64,000 nt of DNA, from the NCBI RefSeq assembly GCF_000935125.1, contig NZ_JRKI01000029.1, positions 434,001-498,000 on the forward strand, given 5' to 3'. This DNA is from Streptomyces natalensis ATCC 27448 (GTDB taxonomy: Bacteria > Actinomycetota > Actinomycetes > Streptomycetales > Streptomycetaceae). The number at the start of each line of letters is the position of its first letter. The stretch's first letter is position 1. The position numbers and the translations under genes were made by a program. The notes under the pieces are model-generated. The model did not search any database. It saw only the letters and a list, made by a program, of their open reading frames with translations, and was not told where the DNA came from. Shown here piece after piece: positions 25,560 through 33,768 of the stretch.

Positions 25560-27124
25560 GGTGCCTCCTCACTTGCAGGGTCCGGGCAGGTTGACGGGAG
25601 GAGCGGGCGTACCGGCGGGAGGAGCGGGCGTCCTGACGGGAGGAGCGGGCGTACCGATGCGACCGGGAGTTGACGTCCCGTCAGGATTCGTAACTGGTCC
25701 TGCGCCTCCAGGAGCAGGACCTCCAGGCCGTCGACGGTACGCATGCCACGGGCGCGGGCGGCGGCCATCAGCGGTGTGGGCGCGTCGCCCCGGTAGGCCA
25801 GCTCCAGGATCACCGCGTCCGGGTCGGCGTCCGCGACGGGGAACGGGGCCCGCTCCACCAGCGGCGTGGCATGGACCAGCACCGAGTGTCCCCCGGCGGA
25901 GAATGCGGCCAGCGGTACGAACGGGAGGCCGAGCAGCTCGGCAGCCTTCCGGCCGCGGATCGGGTCCCGGTTGACCAGGGTCACCTGCGCACCCGCTCGG
26001 TGCAGCGCCACCGCGATGGACCGGCCCGCGCCACCGCATCCGATGACGGCCGCGGTACGGCCTGCCGGATCGATCCCCAACCGGGCGAGCGCGCGCAGGG
26101 CAACGGCGCTGTCGGTGTCGTCGCCGTAGCGGTGCCCCGCATCCAGGCGGAGGACGTTGACGGCGCCGCTGGAGCGGGCCAGCGGGCTCGTCGTGTCGGC
26201 CAGGTCCAGGGCGTCCTCCCGGTGCGGGGCGCTCACCGTGAGGCCGCGCAGCGGCAGTCCGGCCCGCTCGCCCAGTGGCGCCACCCGCCGCAGAAAGCGG
26301 GACAGCGAGGCGATGGGGAACGGCAGGTAGAGCGCGGGCAGTCCCAGCTCACGGAATGCGGCGTTCTGCAATCGCGGAAACAGGGAGCGGCCGGGGGCGC
26401 CGCGAGCGGCTCCGTACAGGCCGCGGAGGGCGGGCAGTTCGGGCAGGCCGTAGTCCGACTTCAGCTGCTCCACGCCGGGCGTCCCGTCCGCTCCCGGGGG
26501 GCCGGCGAGGCCGAAGGCCACCGGCGCGCCGAGCCAGGGCGCCAGGATGCGCGTCCAGGTGCCTTCGGGGCCGGACGCGAAGGCCGTGACGTCGCTCCGG
26601 CCGAGCCCGCTGAGCAGCAGGGGCATCGCTGCGGCGGAATCGGGATCGGCACAACGCGGTGCCAGGAGGTACAGCGCGGCGGGTTCGGCGGCCATCGCAG
26701 CGAACCGGGCCGGCAGGTCCGCGCCGCCGTCGGCCGTCCCCTGCCAGGAGATCCGGCGCCGCGGTGCGGGGATCGCGGAGAGCTGATGGCACGTCAGACA
26801 GTCGGGCCCTTGCAGGTCGTTGGGCCATTCGAGGTCGACGAGGTCGTACTGCGCGGCGGCGCCCAGGAGCCGGGACCGCCGCTCGGCCGGCTCTCCCTCG
26901 AACGCACCGCCCTGCCGGCGGGTGCGAAGGGTGTACGTCAGCGAGCCGGTGAAGTGCCGTCGCAGGTGCCGCGGATCGGGGTCGCCGACGAGATCGGCGC
27001 GTACCTCCAGATCGTCGGCGATGTCGTTGAGGGTCTGGAGGCGGGCGGTGCTCAGACCGGCCGGTGTGGTGACGACGGCGACGAGCCGGGCCCGCCGCCC
27101 GGCGGAGCCGTTCGCGCTCACCAT
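25556..27124 (-). CDS. Type I dehydroquinase-like / shikimate dehydrogenase-like fusion, both active sites altered, 522 aa
   Basis: Residues 10-230 follow type I 3-dehydroquinate dehydratase (LEVRADLVGD, LTYTLRTRRQGGAFEG, YDLVDLEWPNDL). The His of the catalytic pair is replaced (ISWQG at 125-129), and the Schiff-base Lys position reads YLLAP (152-156), without Lys. Residues 260-480 follow shikimate dehydrogenase (TVSAPHREDAL, SGAVNVL, GDDTDSAVAL, VIGCGGAGRSIAVAL), but the catalytic Lys of the PHK motif is Arg302. NAD(P) binding appears intact. The tail (about 490-510) is a 7-residue repeat (VRPLLPS, GRPLLPP, VRPLLPS). ATG 27124 lies just after the nitroreductase stop. Probably a cluster enzyme rather than primary aromatic metabolism. 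Confidence 0.88.
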   Translation of the reverse strand: MVSANGSAGRRARLVAVVTTPAGLSTARLQTLNDIADDLEVRADLVGDPDPRHLRRHFTGSLTYTLRTRRQGGAFEGEPAERRSRLLGAAAQYDLVDLEWPNDLQGPDCLTCHQLSAIPAPRRRISWQGTADGGADLPARFAAMAAEPAALYLLAPRCADPDSAAAMPLLLSGLGRSDVTAFASGPEGTWTRILAPWLGAPVAFGLAGPPGADGTPGVEQLKSDYGLPELPALRGLYGAARGAPGRSLFPRLQNAAFRELGLPALYLPFPIASLSRFLRRVAPLGERAGLPLRGLTVSAPHREDALDLADTTSPLARSSGAVNVLRLDAGHRYGDDTDSAVALRALARLGIDPAGRTAAVIGCGGAGRSIAVALHRAGAQVTLVNRDPIRGRKAAELLGLPFVPLAAFSAGGHSVLVHATPLVERAPFPVADADPDAVILELAYRGDAPTPLMAAARARGMRTVDGLEVLLLEAQDQLRILTGRQLPVASVRPLLPSGRPLLPPVRPLLPSTCPDPASEEAP

Positions 27125-27795
27125 CCGTGCCACTGTGTGAACTCCTCCAGCCCCGCCCGCTGCGGGACGAACCGATTGACCGGGGCGGCCTCGTCGGGGT
27201 ACCCCACCGCCAGGGTGCAGACGATCAGCCGGTCGGTACCGATCCCCAGTTCCTTGCGCAGGATGTCGGCGTAACCGGCGACACTGGCCTGCGGGCAGCT
27301 GCCCAGGCCATGGGCGACCAGGCCGAGCATCACGTTCTGAAGGAAGAAGCCCATCTCCAGGAACGTGCCCGCCACGGCGGTCCTGGGCAGGTGGCAGATC
27401 AGCGCGACCGGCGCACCGTAGAAGCGAAGGTTGTCGCGCAGGAGCGCCCGGCGTGCCCTCGCGTCCGAGACGGCCGTGCCGCGGGCCCGGAGCACGCCCG
27501 AGCCTGCGTCGCGGGCCCGCCGCTCGACGTCCTCGCCGAGTTCCGGCGGACGACCGGGATACTCCAGGTGCGGCGCCTCTCCCCCGTCGAACGCCGCACA
27601 CAACGCAGCCACCAGCGCCTCCAGAGCACTGCCGGACACCACCGTCGCCTGCCACAGCTGCGTGTTGCGGCTCGACGGGGCATGGCCGGCGGCCAGCAGC
27701 ACCTCGGCCAGCAGGGCGCGCGGCACGGCGCGGTCCAGGAAGGCGCGCTTGCAGTGCCGGGAGGTCATCGCCGACAGAACGTCAGGAGGCGGCAT
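27118..27795 (-). CDS. Nitroreductase-family flavoprotein, 225 aa
   Basis: FMN binding is indicated by MTSRHCKRAFLDRAV near the N-terminus (the R-S/H-x-R motif), APSSRNTQLWQATVV (PSSxNxQPW) and the C-terminal GLGSCPQASVAGY stretch. It is of normal length for the NfnB/BluB-like superfamily. Members reduce nitro groups, quinones or free flavin, or carry out dehydrogenations in natural-product pathways. It overlaps the upstream phosphatase fusion by 14 bp, so it is translationally coupled. In this operon it may reduce flavin for the ACAD-like protein or act on a nitrogen-oxidised intermediate. Confidence 0.85.
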   Translation of the reverse strand: MPPPDVLSAMTSRHCKRAFLDRAVPRALLAEVLLAAGHAPSSRNTQLWQATVVSGSALEALVAALCAAFDGGEAPHLEYPGRPPELGEDVERRARDAGSGVLRARGTAVSDARARRALLRDNLRFYGAPVALICHLPRTAVAGTFLEMGFFLQNVMLGLVAHGLGSCPQASVAGYADILRKELGIGTDRLIVCTLAVGYPDEAAPVNRFVPQRAGLEEFTQWHGW

Positions 27796-29269
27796 CGGGC
27801 ACCCCGCCGCCTGTCACGAGGAAGCCGGGTCCGAGGCGCTCGGCCAGCCGAGCGGTCACGGCGGTCTGGATACGGCGCGCGCAGCGGCGGTACGCATCGG
27901 CCGGCTTTCCGATCGGATCGGGGATGTCACCGGCCGCGTCGAGGCAGAAGGTGCGGTCGGCGGTGCCGGGTGCCATGGACAGCACGGCGTCGCGCTGGGC
28001 CGAGGTCATGCAGTAGATGGCGTCGCTGGCGTGGCAGAGCTGTGCGGTCACCGGGCGCGAACGGTGGGCTCGGGCCTCCCGTCGCCGGATCCCGAGCTCG
28101 GCGAGCGCGGAACGGGCGGCGCCGGTCATCGGTGCACCGTGACGGGCGACCGTGAGCCCCGCGCTGGAGACCCGTAGCGCGGACGCCGCACCCGCCGACG
28201 CGAGCTGCGCCCGCGCGAGGGCCGCCGCCATGGGCGACCGGCATGTGTTGCCACCGCAGACGAACAGCAGCAGCCCGGCCTCCGTTTTCGGCCGACGTGT
28301 CCGCCACCAGACGGCCATGGTGGGCTGGGACAGCGCCGCCACGGCACACACGATGCAGGCCAGGGCGACCAACTGCCCACTCCCGGGCGCCGGCAGCGCG
28401 ACCAGCCAGACCAGGCCGTAGGACGCGACCAGCCCGGACATCAGGCTGGCGGCCCGGTTCGCCGGCACGCACCATGTGTATTCCCTGCGGTCGAGGTAGA
28501 TCAACGTGCCGAAAACGAACAGGACTTCGTACGCGACGCCGATTGCTACGGCGTATGCCGCCTCGGTCGACCCGAGAAAGACGGTGAATCCCTGTCGCAA
28601 CTCGGGTTGCCCGAGCAGTGCCGCGACGGCGAGCAGCAGTACCTGGACGACGGCGGACGTGGCGTGCTCCTCGGCGAAATAGCGCCGGTCGACCTCTGCC
28701 TTCCCCTTCTTGGCGACCCGGCTCATGATCTCGAAACGCCCTGTGTAGCCGGCCAGGTATACGGCGACGCTCAATCCCGCGGCGATCGTGAGGCGATAGT
28801 CGCTCACGTCGGCGAGGGATACCACAATGGCCAGCAGGCTGAAGCAGAGCGCGATCCACGAGGACGGTGCGATACGCCTCCGACGGATAGCGTCGATCAC
28901 CGGCGACAGAACGAGGACGCCGCCGCGCATCAAGATCAGCATAAGGAGGATCGAGGCGCCGGTGAAGGTGAAATTTAGCGTGGTGGTGCCGATGATGAGC
29001 GCCGTGAAGAAGCCCGCCGCCCATGTTTCCCGTCCGCCCACGGCAATGACATGGCGGCCGGGAACGCGTCGTGTGCGCACGTCACGCCAGCGGCCCGTTA
29101 CCCCCAGGAGAACGGGCATGACGGCCAGTTGACCGAGGGCGGCCGCGGGGAGCAGAACGACGCCATTGACAGATTCCGGAACTCCCGGTAACGCGCCACT
29201 CGTCAGTGCTTTCACCAGCATGGCGTACGGGATGTAGGAGACGAAGTACCCGAGCGTGAGCCAGATCAA
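27782..29269 (-). CDS. Polytopic membrane protein fused to low-molecular-weight protein-tyrosine phosphatase, 495 aa
   Basis: Residues 1-320 hold about ten hydrophobic helices with a layout like drug/metabolite (EamA-type) transporters (FFTALIIGTTTLNFTFTGAS, LLMLILMRGGVLVLSPVID). Residues 330-480 are a complete LMW-PTP: P-loop CGGNTCRSPMA with Cys338 and Arg344, and the general-acid loop IPDPIG with Asp451. The fusion is continuous, with no stop or frameshift between the parts. TTG 29269 is preceded by AGGGGG. First gene of the leftward operon. A transporter coupled to a phosphatase would suit export with removal of a protecting phosphate, but it could instead be regulatory. Confidence 0.85.
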   Translation of the reverse strand: MIWLTLGYFVSYIPYAMLVKALTSGALPGVPESVNGVVLLPAAALGQLAVMPVLLGVTGRWRDVRTRRVPGRHVIAVGGRETWAAGFFTALIIGTTTLNFTFTGASILLMLILMRGGVLVLSPVIDAIRRRRIAPSSWIALCFSLLAIVVSLADVSDYRLTIAAGLSVAVYLAGYTGRFEIMSRVAKKGKAEVDRRYFAEEHATSAVVQVLLLAVAALLGQPELRQGFTVFLGSTEAAYAVAIGVAYEVLFVFGTLIYLDRREYTWCVPANRAASLMSGLVASYGLVWLVALPAPGSGQLVALACIVCAVAALSQPTMAVWWRTRRPKTEAGLLLFVCGGNTCRSPMAAALARAQLASAGAASALRVSSAGLTVARHGAPMTGAARSALAELGIRRREARAHRSRPVTAQLCHASDAIYCMTSAQRDAVLSMAPGTADRTFCLDAAGDIPDPIGKPADAYRRCARRIQTAVTARLAERLGPGFLVTGGGVPDAAS

Positions 29270-29589
29270 TGCGACCCCCTGGAGCGACGTCGCGGTTCAG
29301 CGTGCAATGACGCCGAACCGGGCACAAGGGCGCACGGATGTCGCATGGAACACGAGGGGCGCACGTACAGAGAATCGTCTACGCATTGACCACAACCGTA
29401 AGTTGCCGTCAAGAATGCCCCGTAAGCCAGTCGGCAACCAGTGTCGGCCATATTCCTCGGATTGCCCGCCATCGGCCCGATTTCACCGCATGCCGTATCG
29501 CATCGTGGGCAGCACATCTGCCGATTCCGTCGATGCCGATTCTGTCGATTCTGTCGATCGAGCCCACAGTCGCAGGGCAGGTGATCCTC
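29270..29589. promoter_or_regulatory. Divergent control region of the cluster, with GATTCTGTC repeats
   Basis: This 320-bp region separates the leftward nine-gene operon from the rightward methyltransferase and has no credible ORF. At 29523-29560 GATTCCGTC occurs once and GATTCTGTC twice in direct tandem, then GATCG. These lie about 30-70 bp upstream of the methyltransferase start and could bind a pathway regulator, although no regulator gene lies inside the cluster. Confidence 0.5.
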
Positions 29590-30291
29590 ATGAACGCTCA
29601 GCTTGACGACGTCGCCTCCTTATACCTCCGGCGCGAGGACGGCGGGCCCAACCTCTTCGAAGTCTGGGAGAAAGGCGAGGGCCGCGGAGACTCGGTGACA
29701 CCCTCGACATACAGCGCCGAGTACCGCCGGTGGATGAGGAGCAGACTGCTCAAGGCACTCCGTCGCAACGGACCGAAGGCCGGCCTCCTCAGCCTGGGAA
29801 GCGGGAACGCCGTGATCGAGGCGGAGATCGCCCGCGAGGGATATCGCGTCCTCGCCGTCGACGCCATGCAGGAGGCGGTGGAACTGGCGCTGGTGAAAGG
29901 CGTCGACGCGCTGAGGGCCGATATCACCACATGGTCTCCCGACCGTTCATGGCCCGTGGTGTACATGGACGGTGTGCTCGGCCACCTCTACGACCCCACC
30001 CACGGATTGCTGCCCGCCCTGTCACGGGTCCGCTCATGGCTTGAGCAGGGCAGGGCCGAGGGCCGGGATTCCGGGCGGGCCGTCCTGATCGCCTCCAACG
30101 ACGCCCCGAAGAACGGTGAGAGCGTCCAGCCGGCCCCCGGCGTCCCGGGATTCCACTGGCTGGCCGCCGAATACATGCGCGCACAGGCGCTGTCGGCCGA
30201 CTTCGCTGCCGTGTCCGTCGAGACGTTCCGCTATCGACGCCCACTGTCCGGCGAGCGCGTCCGGTCGGTGATCCATGCCGAGGTGGCGTGA
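29590..30291 (+). CDS. Class I SAM-dependent methyltransferase, 233 aa
   Basis: A modified motif I is present (LLSLGSGNAVIEAEIA) with the acidic ribose-binding end of strand 2 (RVLAVDAMQEAVELA). The start contains GGPNLFEVWEKGEGRGDSVT and the later part VVYMDGVLGHLYDP, SNDAP and PGFHWLAAEYMRAQ, which belong to a distinct actinobacterial methyltransferase type. ATG 29590 follows AGGGCAGGTG. It is the only rightward gene beside the divergent region and ends 139 bp before the convergent aminotransferase stop. The acceptor (O, N or C) cannot be told from sequence. Confidence 0.88.
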   Translation: MNAQLDDVASLYLRREDGGPNLFEVWEKGEGRGDSVTPSTYSAEYRRWMRSRLLKALRRNGPKAGLLSLGSGNAVIEAEIAREGYRVLAVDAMQEAVELALVKGVDALRADITTWSPDRSWPVVYMDGVLGHLYDPTHGLLPALSRVRSWLEQGRAEGRDSGRAVLIASNDAPKNGESVQPAPGVPGFHWLAAEYMRAQALSADFAAVSVETFRYRRPLSGERVRSVIHAEVA

Positions 30292-30326
30292 CGGGTCTGG
30301 TACCGCGAGCCTCACGTAGGACGGCG

Positions 30327-30358
30327 GATCTCAGGATGCCAAGCATCTTCATGAGATC
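30327..30358. terminator. Bidirectional hairpin between methyltransferase and aminotransferase
   Basis: GATCTCA (30327-30333) pairs with TGAGATC (30352-30358), and GATG/CATC extends the stem inside with a bulge. It lies between two convergent stop codons. Confidence 0.4.
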
Positions 30359-30429
30359 ATCCAGCCGATGCCCCCTCCGGCATGGCGAGGTGGACGGCGG
30401 TGTGGATGCGGGTCGTTCGCCCCCTCCGG

Positions 30430-31680
30430 TCACCCGTCGGCCAACGCCGCCGCGGATCGTTCCAAAGAACCCAGCAGCCAGTCGATGTGGTCGGGCTCCA
30501 GGATCGCCGGCGGAGTCAGCCGGATCACCCTGCTGGCGTTGAGGGTGTAAGAGGTCAGCACCCGCTCCCGGAACATATGGGTCAGGAACAGCCCGGCCAG
30601 CGCTTCGGAGGCGAACTCGATTCCGAGGAGCAGTCCGCGTCCACGGACCTCCCGGATGATGTCCGGACCGGCGGCGGCGAGCGCCCCGGTCACCTGCGGC
30701 AGAAGCCGACCGCCGAGTTCTCCGGCCCGTTCGACGATGCGGTCCCGTTGCAGCACTTTGATGGTTGTGGCCGCGGCAACGGTGGCGAGGGGATTGCCGC
30801 CGTAGGTCGAGGAGTGGAGCAACGGGTCCTGGTTGAGCACTTCGTAGACCTCGGCCGATGCCAGTGTCGCCGCGACCGGAACAACCCCGCCGCTGAGCAC
30901 CTTCCCCGTCGTCAGAACGTCCGGACACACGCCTTCCTCGTCACACCCCCACCAGGATCCGAGGCGGCCGAGTCCGGACTGGATCTCGTCCATGACGAGC
31001 AGCGCGCGGAACTCCGTGCACAGTTCTCTGACTTCCCGCAGGTAGCCCCGGGGAGGCATCCGTACCCCGCCCTCGGCCTGCACCGGTTCCAGGAGTACGC
31101 ACGCTCGCGTCGTATCGCTTCCCAGAACGGCCTTCAGGGCGTCGGCATCACCGAACGGGACGAACTCCACACCGGGTAGCAGCGGTTCGAGACCGTTCCG
31201 GTACCGGTCGTTCCCCGTCGCGCTGAGCGCGCCCAACGTCTTGCCATGGAAACCGCGTTCGGCGGCGATCACTCTGCGGCAGCCGTTCGCCCGGGCGAGC
31301 TTCATCGCCAACTCGACGGATTCGGCCCCCGAGTTCACGAAAAAGGCATAGGGCAGGCCCGGGGGTGCCACCGAGCTCAGTAGCTGTGCCGCGGATGCCA
31401 GGTTGGGGTCGAGCAGTGCACGCGTCGACAGCGGGTGCCTGCCCAACTGCCCGGCGACGGCGTCGACGACATCCGGGTGGCGGTGGCCCAGGAGGAACAC
31501 CCCGTACCCGCCGCAGTCGAGGTGGGGGGTGTCCTTCTCGTCGTAGACCAGAGCACCCGCCGACCGCACCTCCAGCGGCAGGCCGAGCAGCGAGGCGATC
31601 CGGGCATGACCACGGTTGACGTGATCACGGAGGTGGTCCAGTACGACTGCTCGGGCCCCGTCGGAATCCGCCGGGCTCAC
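30430..31680 (-). CDS. Class III PLP-dependent aminotransferase, 416 aa
   Basis: The fold type I, subgroup III signatures are complete: FFVNSGAESVELAMKLAR, AERGFHGKTLGALS, LLEPVQAEGGVRMPP, VMDEIQSGLGRLG (PLP-binding Asp) and the Schiff-base Lys in LTTGKVLSGGVVPVA. It resembles ornithine/acetylornithine and putrescine-type enzymes that move amino groups on or off terminal carbons. It would place an amine on an aldehyde or ketone. Its start overlaps the stop of the SDR gene by ATGA/GTGA, so aldehyde formation and amination may be successive steps. Confidence 0.92.
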   Translation of the reverse strand: MSPADSDGARAVVLDHLRDHVNRGHARIASLLGLPLEVRSAGALVYDEKDTPHLDCGGYGVFLLGHRHPDVVDAVAGQLGRHPLSTRALLDPNLASAAQLLSSVAPPGLPYAFFVNSGAESVELAMKLARANGCRRVIAAERGFHGKTLGALSATGNDRYRNGLEPLLPGVEFVPFGDADALKAVLGSDTTRACVLLEPVQAEGGVRMPPRGYLREVRELCTEFRALLVMDEIQSGLGRLGSWWGCDEEGVCPDVLTTGKVLSGGVVPVAATLASAEVYEVLNQDPLLHSSTYGGNPLATVAAATTIKVLQRDRIVERAGELGGRLLPQVTGALAAAGPDIIREVRGRGLLLGIEFASEALAGLFLTHMFRERVLTSYTLNASRVIRLTPPAILEPDHIDWLLGSLERSAAALADG

Positions 31681-32723
31681 CGGACCGCCACCGATGCGTT
31701 GCGCGCCTCATATCCGTTGGCCTGTGCCCAACGGCGTACGGAGGCACGCAGGGTGAGCACTTGGTCGGGCAGGTCACCCACGTCACTGGGGAACGGACCG
31801 TGGGTGGACACATAAGGCGTCAGCTGCTCTGCAAGGGTCGTCAACAACCTGCGGGTTCGCACCGGAATGGCCTCAAGGAACACCGGCACGACGAGCCGTT
31901 CGTACAGATCCGCGTCCACGAAGCGTACGGGCGCAACGGGCCGGCCCAGTTCGCCCGCCGCGGCGTGGATCTCGGTGGCGACCGCGCCCAGTTCCAGGGC
32001 GCGTGATCCGGCCGTCAGCCACAGGTCCGTCGTGTCGGAGATCCCGTCGACCAGGTCGGCGATGTGCTTCGCCACGACATCCTGAGGCACGAAGTCGAGC
32101 AGCCGGGAAGGGTCCATGGGGACGAGGGGAAGCAGGCCGCGCATCATCGCTCCGAGCAGCTTGTGAAACCCCTGGTGTCTGGCGATGTGGCCGGTACGGG
32201 AGTCGCCGACGATGATCGAGGGCCGGACGATGACCGCACGCAGGCCGCTCGCCCGCACGAGCTGCTCCGCATGCGCCTTGGTCCTGGCGTAGGCCAGCGC
32301 CGGTGAGTCATCATCGGCACCCACCCCGGAGAATGCGGTACTGACGTACACCAGTCGCGCATCGGACTCCTGGGCCAGCTCGACGATCCTCGCAGTGCCC
32401 GCAACATTCGTCTCGACCAGAGCGGACTCGGCACCGAAGCTGGTATCGGCCGCGGCGTGCACGATCACATCGGTCACCGAGGAAAGTTCCTTGAATTCTC
32501 CACGGGACAGGCCCAGACGGGGCAGCCGGACGTCTCCGCGCAGAGATTTCAGCCCCGGCTCGCTCATCTCGGTCGTATGGGTGAGACATATAACGTTGTG
32601 CATGGCGAGCTTCGGCAGCAGGGCCCTGCCCAGCACTCCGGTCGCTCCGGTGAGGAGAACATTCAGTGACGGCCTTCCGGACGGCGGGTCCGGGGGCCGG
32701 GGCCCGTCCTCGATATGCCGCAT
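31677..32723 (-). CDS. Extended SDR / thioester-reductase-like NAD(P)-binding protein, 348 aa
   Basis: The Rossmann motif LLTGATGVLGRALLPKLA is at residues 22-40. Ser/Thr and YxxxK follow in LVYVSTAFSG and ALAYARTKAHAEQLV. VIVRPSIIVGDSRTGH and FVPQDVVAKHIADLV place it with extended SDRs of the male-sterility/thioester-reductase type, which reduce acyl thioesters to aldehydes or modify nucleotide sugars. No carrier protein is encoded nearby, so a CoA ester or free substrate is more likely. ATG 32723 follows GGAAGG. Coupled to the downstream aminotransferase. Confidence 0.85.
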   Translation of the reverse strand: MRHIEDGPRPPDPPSGRPSLNVLLTGATGVLGRALLPKLAMHNVICLTHTTEMSEPGLKSLRGDVRLPRLGLSRGEFKELSSVTDVIVHAAADTSFGAESALVETNVAGTARIVELAQESDARLVYVSTAFSGVGADDDSPALAYARTKAHAEQLVRASGLRAVIVRPSIIVGDSRTGHIARHQGFHKLLGAMMRGLLPLVPMDPSRLLDFVPQDVVAKHIADLVDGISDTTDLWLTAGSRALELGAVATEIHAAAGELGRPVAPVRFVDADLYERLVVPVFLEAIPVRTRRLLTTLAEQLTPYVSTHGPFPSDVGDLPDQVLTLRASVRRWAQANGYEARNASVAVR

Positions 32724-33273
32724 GGGCACCCTTTCCTTCCATAGGGAGTTCTCGACGTGAGGACGGACATGCGGCTTCCTCCCGGGGCACTGAGAAGAAG
32801 AGATATTCATGGTTTACCTCCGCGCTTCCCGCCGGGACGGTTCGTCCACACAGCCGACAGCCGCGGCGGTAGGTCTGATGTGTGCACCCGGTGGGTTCAG
32901 GAACCGAGGAATACTCTATGGAGGGGTACGGCAGGCCACCACCGGAGACGGATCCGCTTTCCTCCGTGAGGAGGGACACGCGTGGATGTGTCATGCGCCG
33001 GCGAGCGTGAACTCAGCCGTGTGGCGGAAAGTCATGACTCCCAGCGGGCGGGTGACCTCGTACCGGACCTAGCATGGCGGTGCCGGAAGGCCCACAGTTT
33101 CCCCGCTCTGCCGTGGGGAGAGGTGTCTCCGCATCCGACAGGACGGAAACCGTCACCGACCACCATCCCAGCGGGAAATCTCCCTCCCGGTTCCTGTGGG
33201 TCCACCCGACCCGCGCCGGGCTGCCGAAGATCATGCCATCTGTGACCCGTGACCCGGGAAATTTGGGGGTGCA
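32724..33273. promoter_or_regulatory. Divergent intergenic region inside the cluster
   Basis: The 550 bp between the SDR and SRPBCC genes carries several short ORFs in all frames, none with coding character. It must hold promoters for both directions. GGGGG before GTG 33274 is the SRPBCC ribosome-binding site. I see no clear operator. Confidence 0.45.
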
Positions 33274-33768
33274 GTGCACCAGGTTCATATCGCTTTTCGT
33301 ATTCCCTGCGCACAGCCGGAGAAGGCATTCGAGTCACTCTCGGATTTCGCCAGCTTCCCGCGGTATTCCCCCGTGGTGCACTCCGTCTCCCTTGACCGCG
33401 GTCCAGACGGGGACCGGATCTCCTCCTGGGAGGTCGCCTTCGCCGGCGGAATCCTCAAGTGGCGGGAACGGGACCGCCTGGACGAGCCGCGCCTGAGGAT
33501 CGACTTCGAGCTGATCGACGGTGACCTGGTCGCCCTTGCGGGTCACTGGGCGGTTGCCCCGCTCCCGGAGGGGAGCGAGGTCCGGTTCGATGCCCGGTTC
33601 GACCTCGGGGTGCCCGGCATGGCGGACCTCCTGGAACCCGTCGCCGGCCGGGCCATGACGGACACCGTGACCAAGATGCTGCACGGAGTCTTCGGCCCGA
33701 GCGCAGAAGTCACGGAGTGCGAGGACCTGTCCTTGGCCCCTTTGGAGGCTGACGGTGGGCAGCTCTGA
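33274..33768 (+). CDS. SRPBCC (START/cyclase-like) family protein, 164 aa
   Basis: The opening IAFRIPCAQPEKAFESLSDF followed by PRYSPVVHSVSL is the first strand-helix-strand unit of helix-grip proteins (coenzyme Q-binding/polyketide-cyclase type). SWEVAFAGGILKWRERDRL and a long C-terminal helix (residues about 115-145) complete the fold, which forms a hydrophobic ligand pocket. Without a PKS nearby it is probably a cyclase, dehydratase or ligand carrier for a cluster intermediate. GTG 33274 is used. The end overlaps the FemAB-like gene by 14 bp. Confidence 0.82.
   Translation: MHQVHIAFRIPCAQPEKAFESLSDFASFPRYSPVVHSVSLDRGPDGDRISSWEVAFAGGILKWRERDRLDEPRLRIDFELIDGDLVALAGHWAVAPLPEGSEVRFDARFDLGVPGMADLLEPVAGRAMTDTVTKMLHGVFGPSAEVTECEDLSLAPLEADGGQL

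Noticed and set aside
25556..27124. Primary shikimate-pathway enzyme
   Set aside because: Key lysines in both domains are replaced and the gene is embedded in a coupled operon of secondary-metabolism enzymes.
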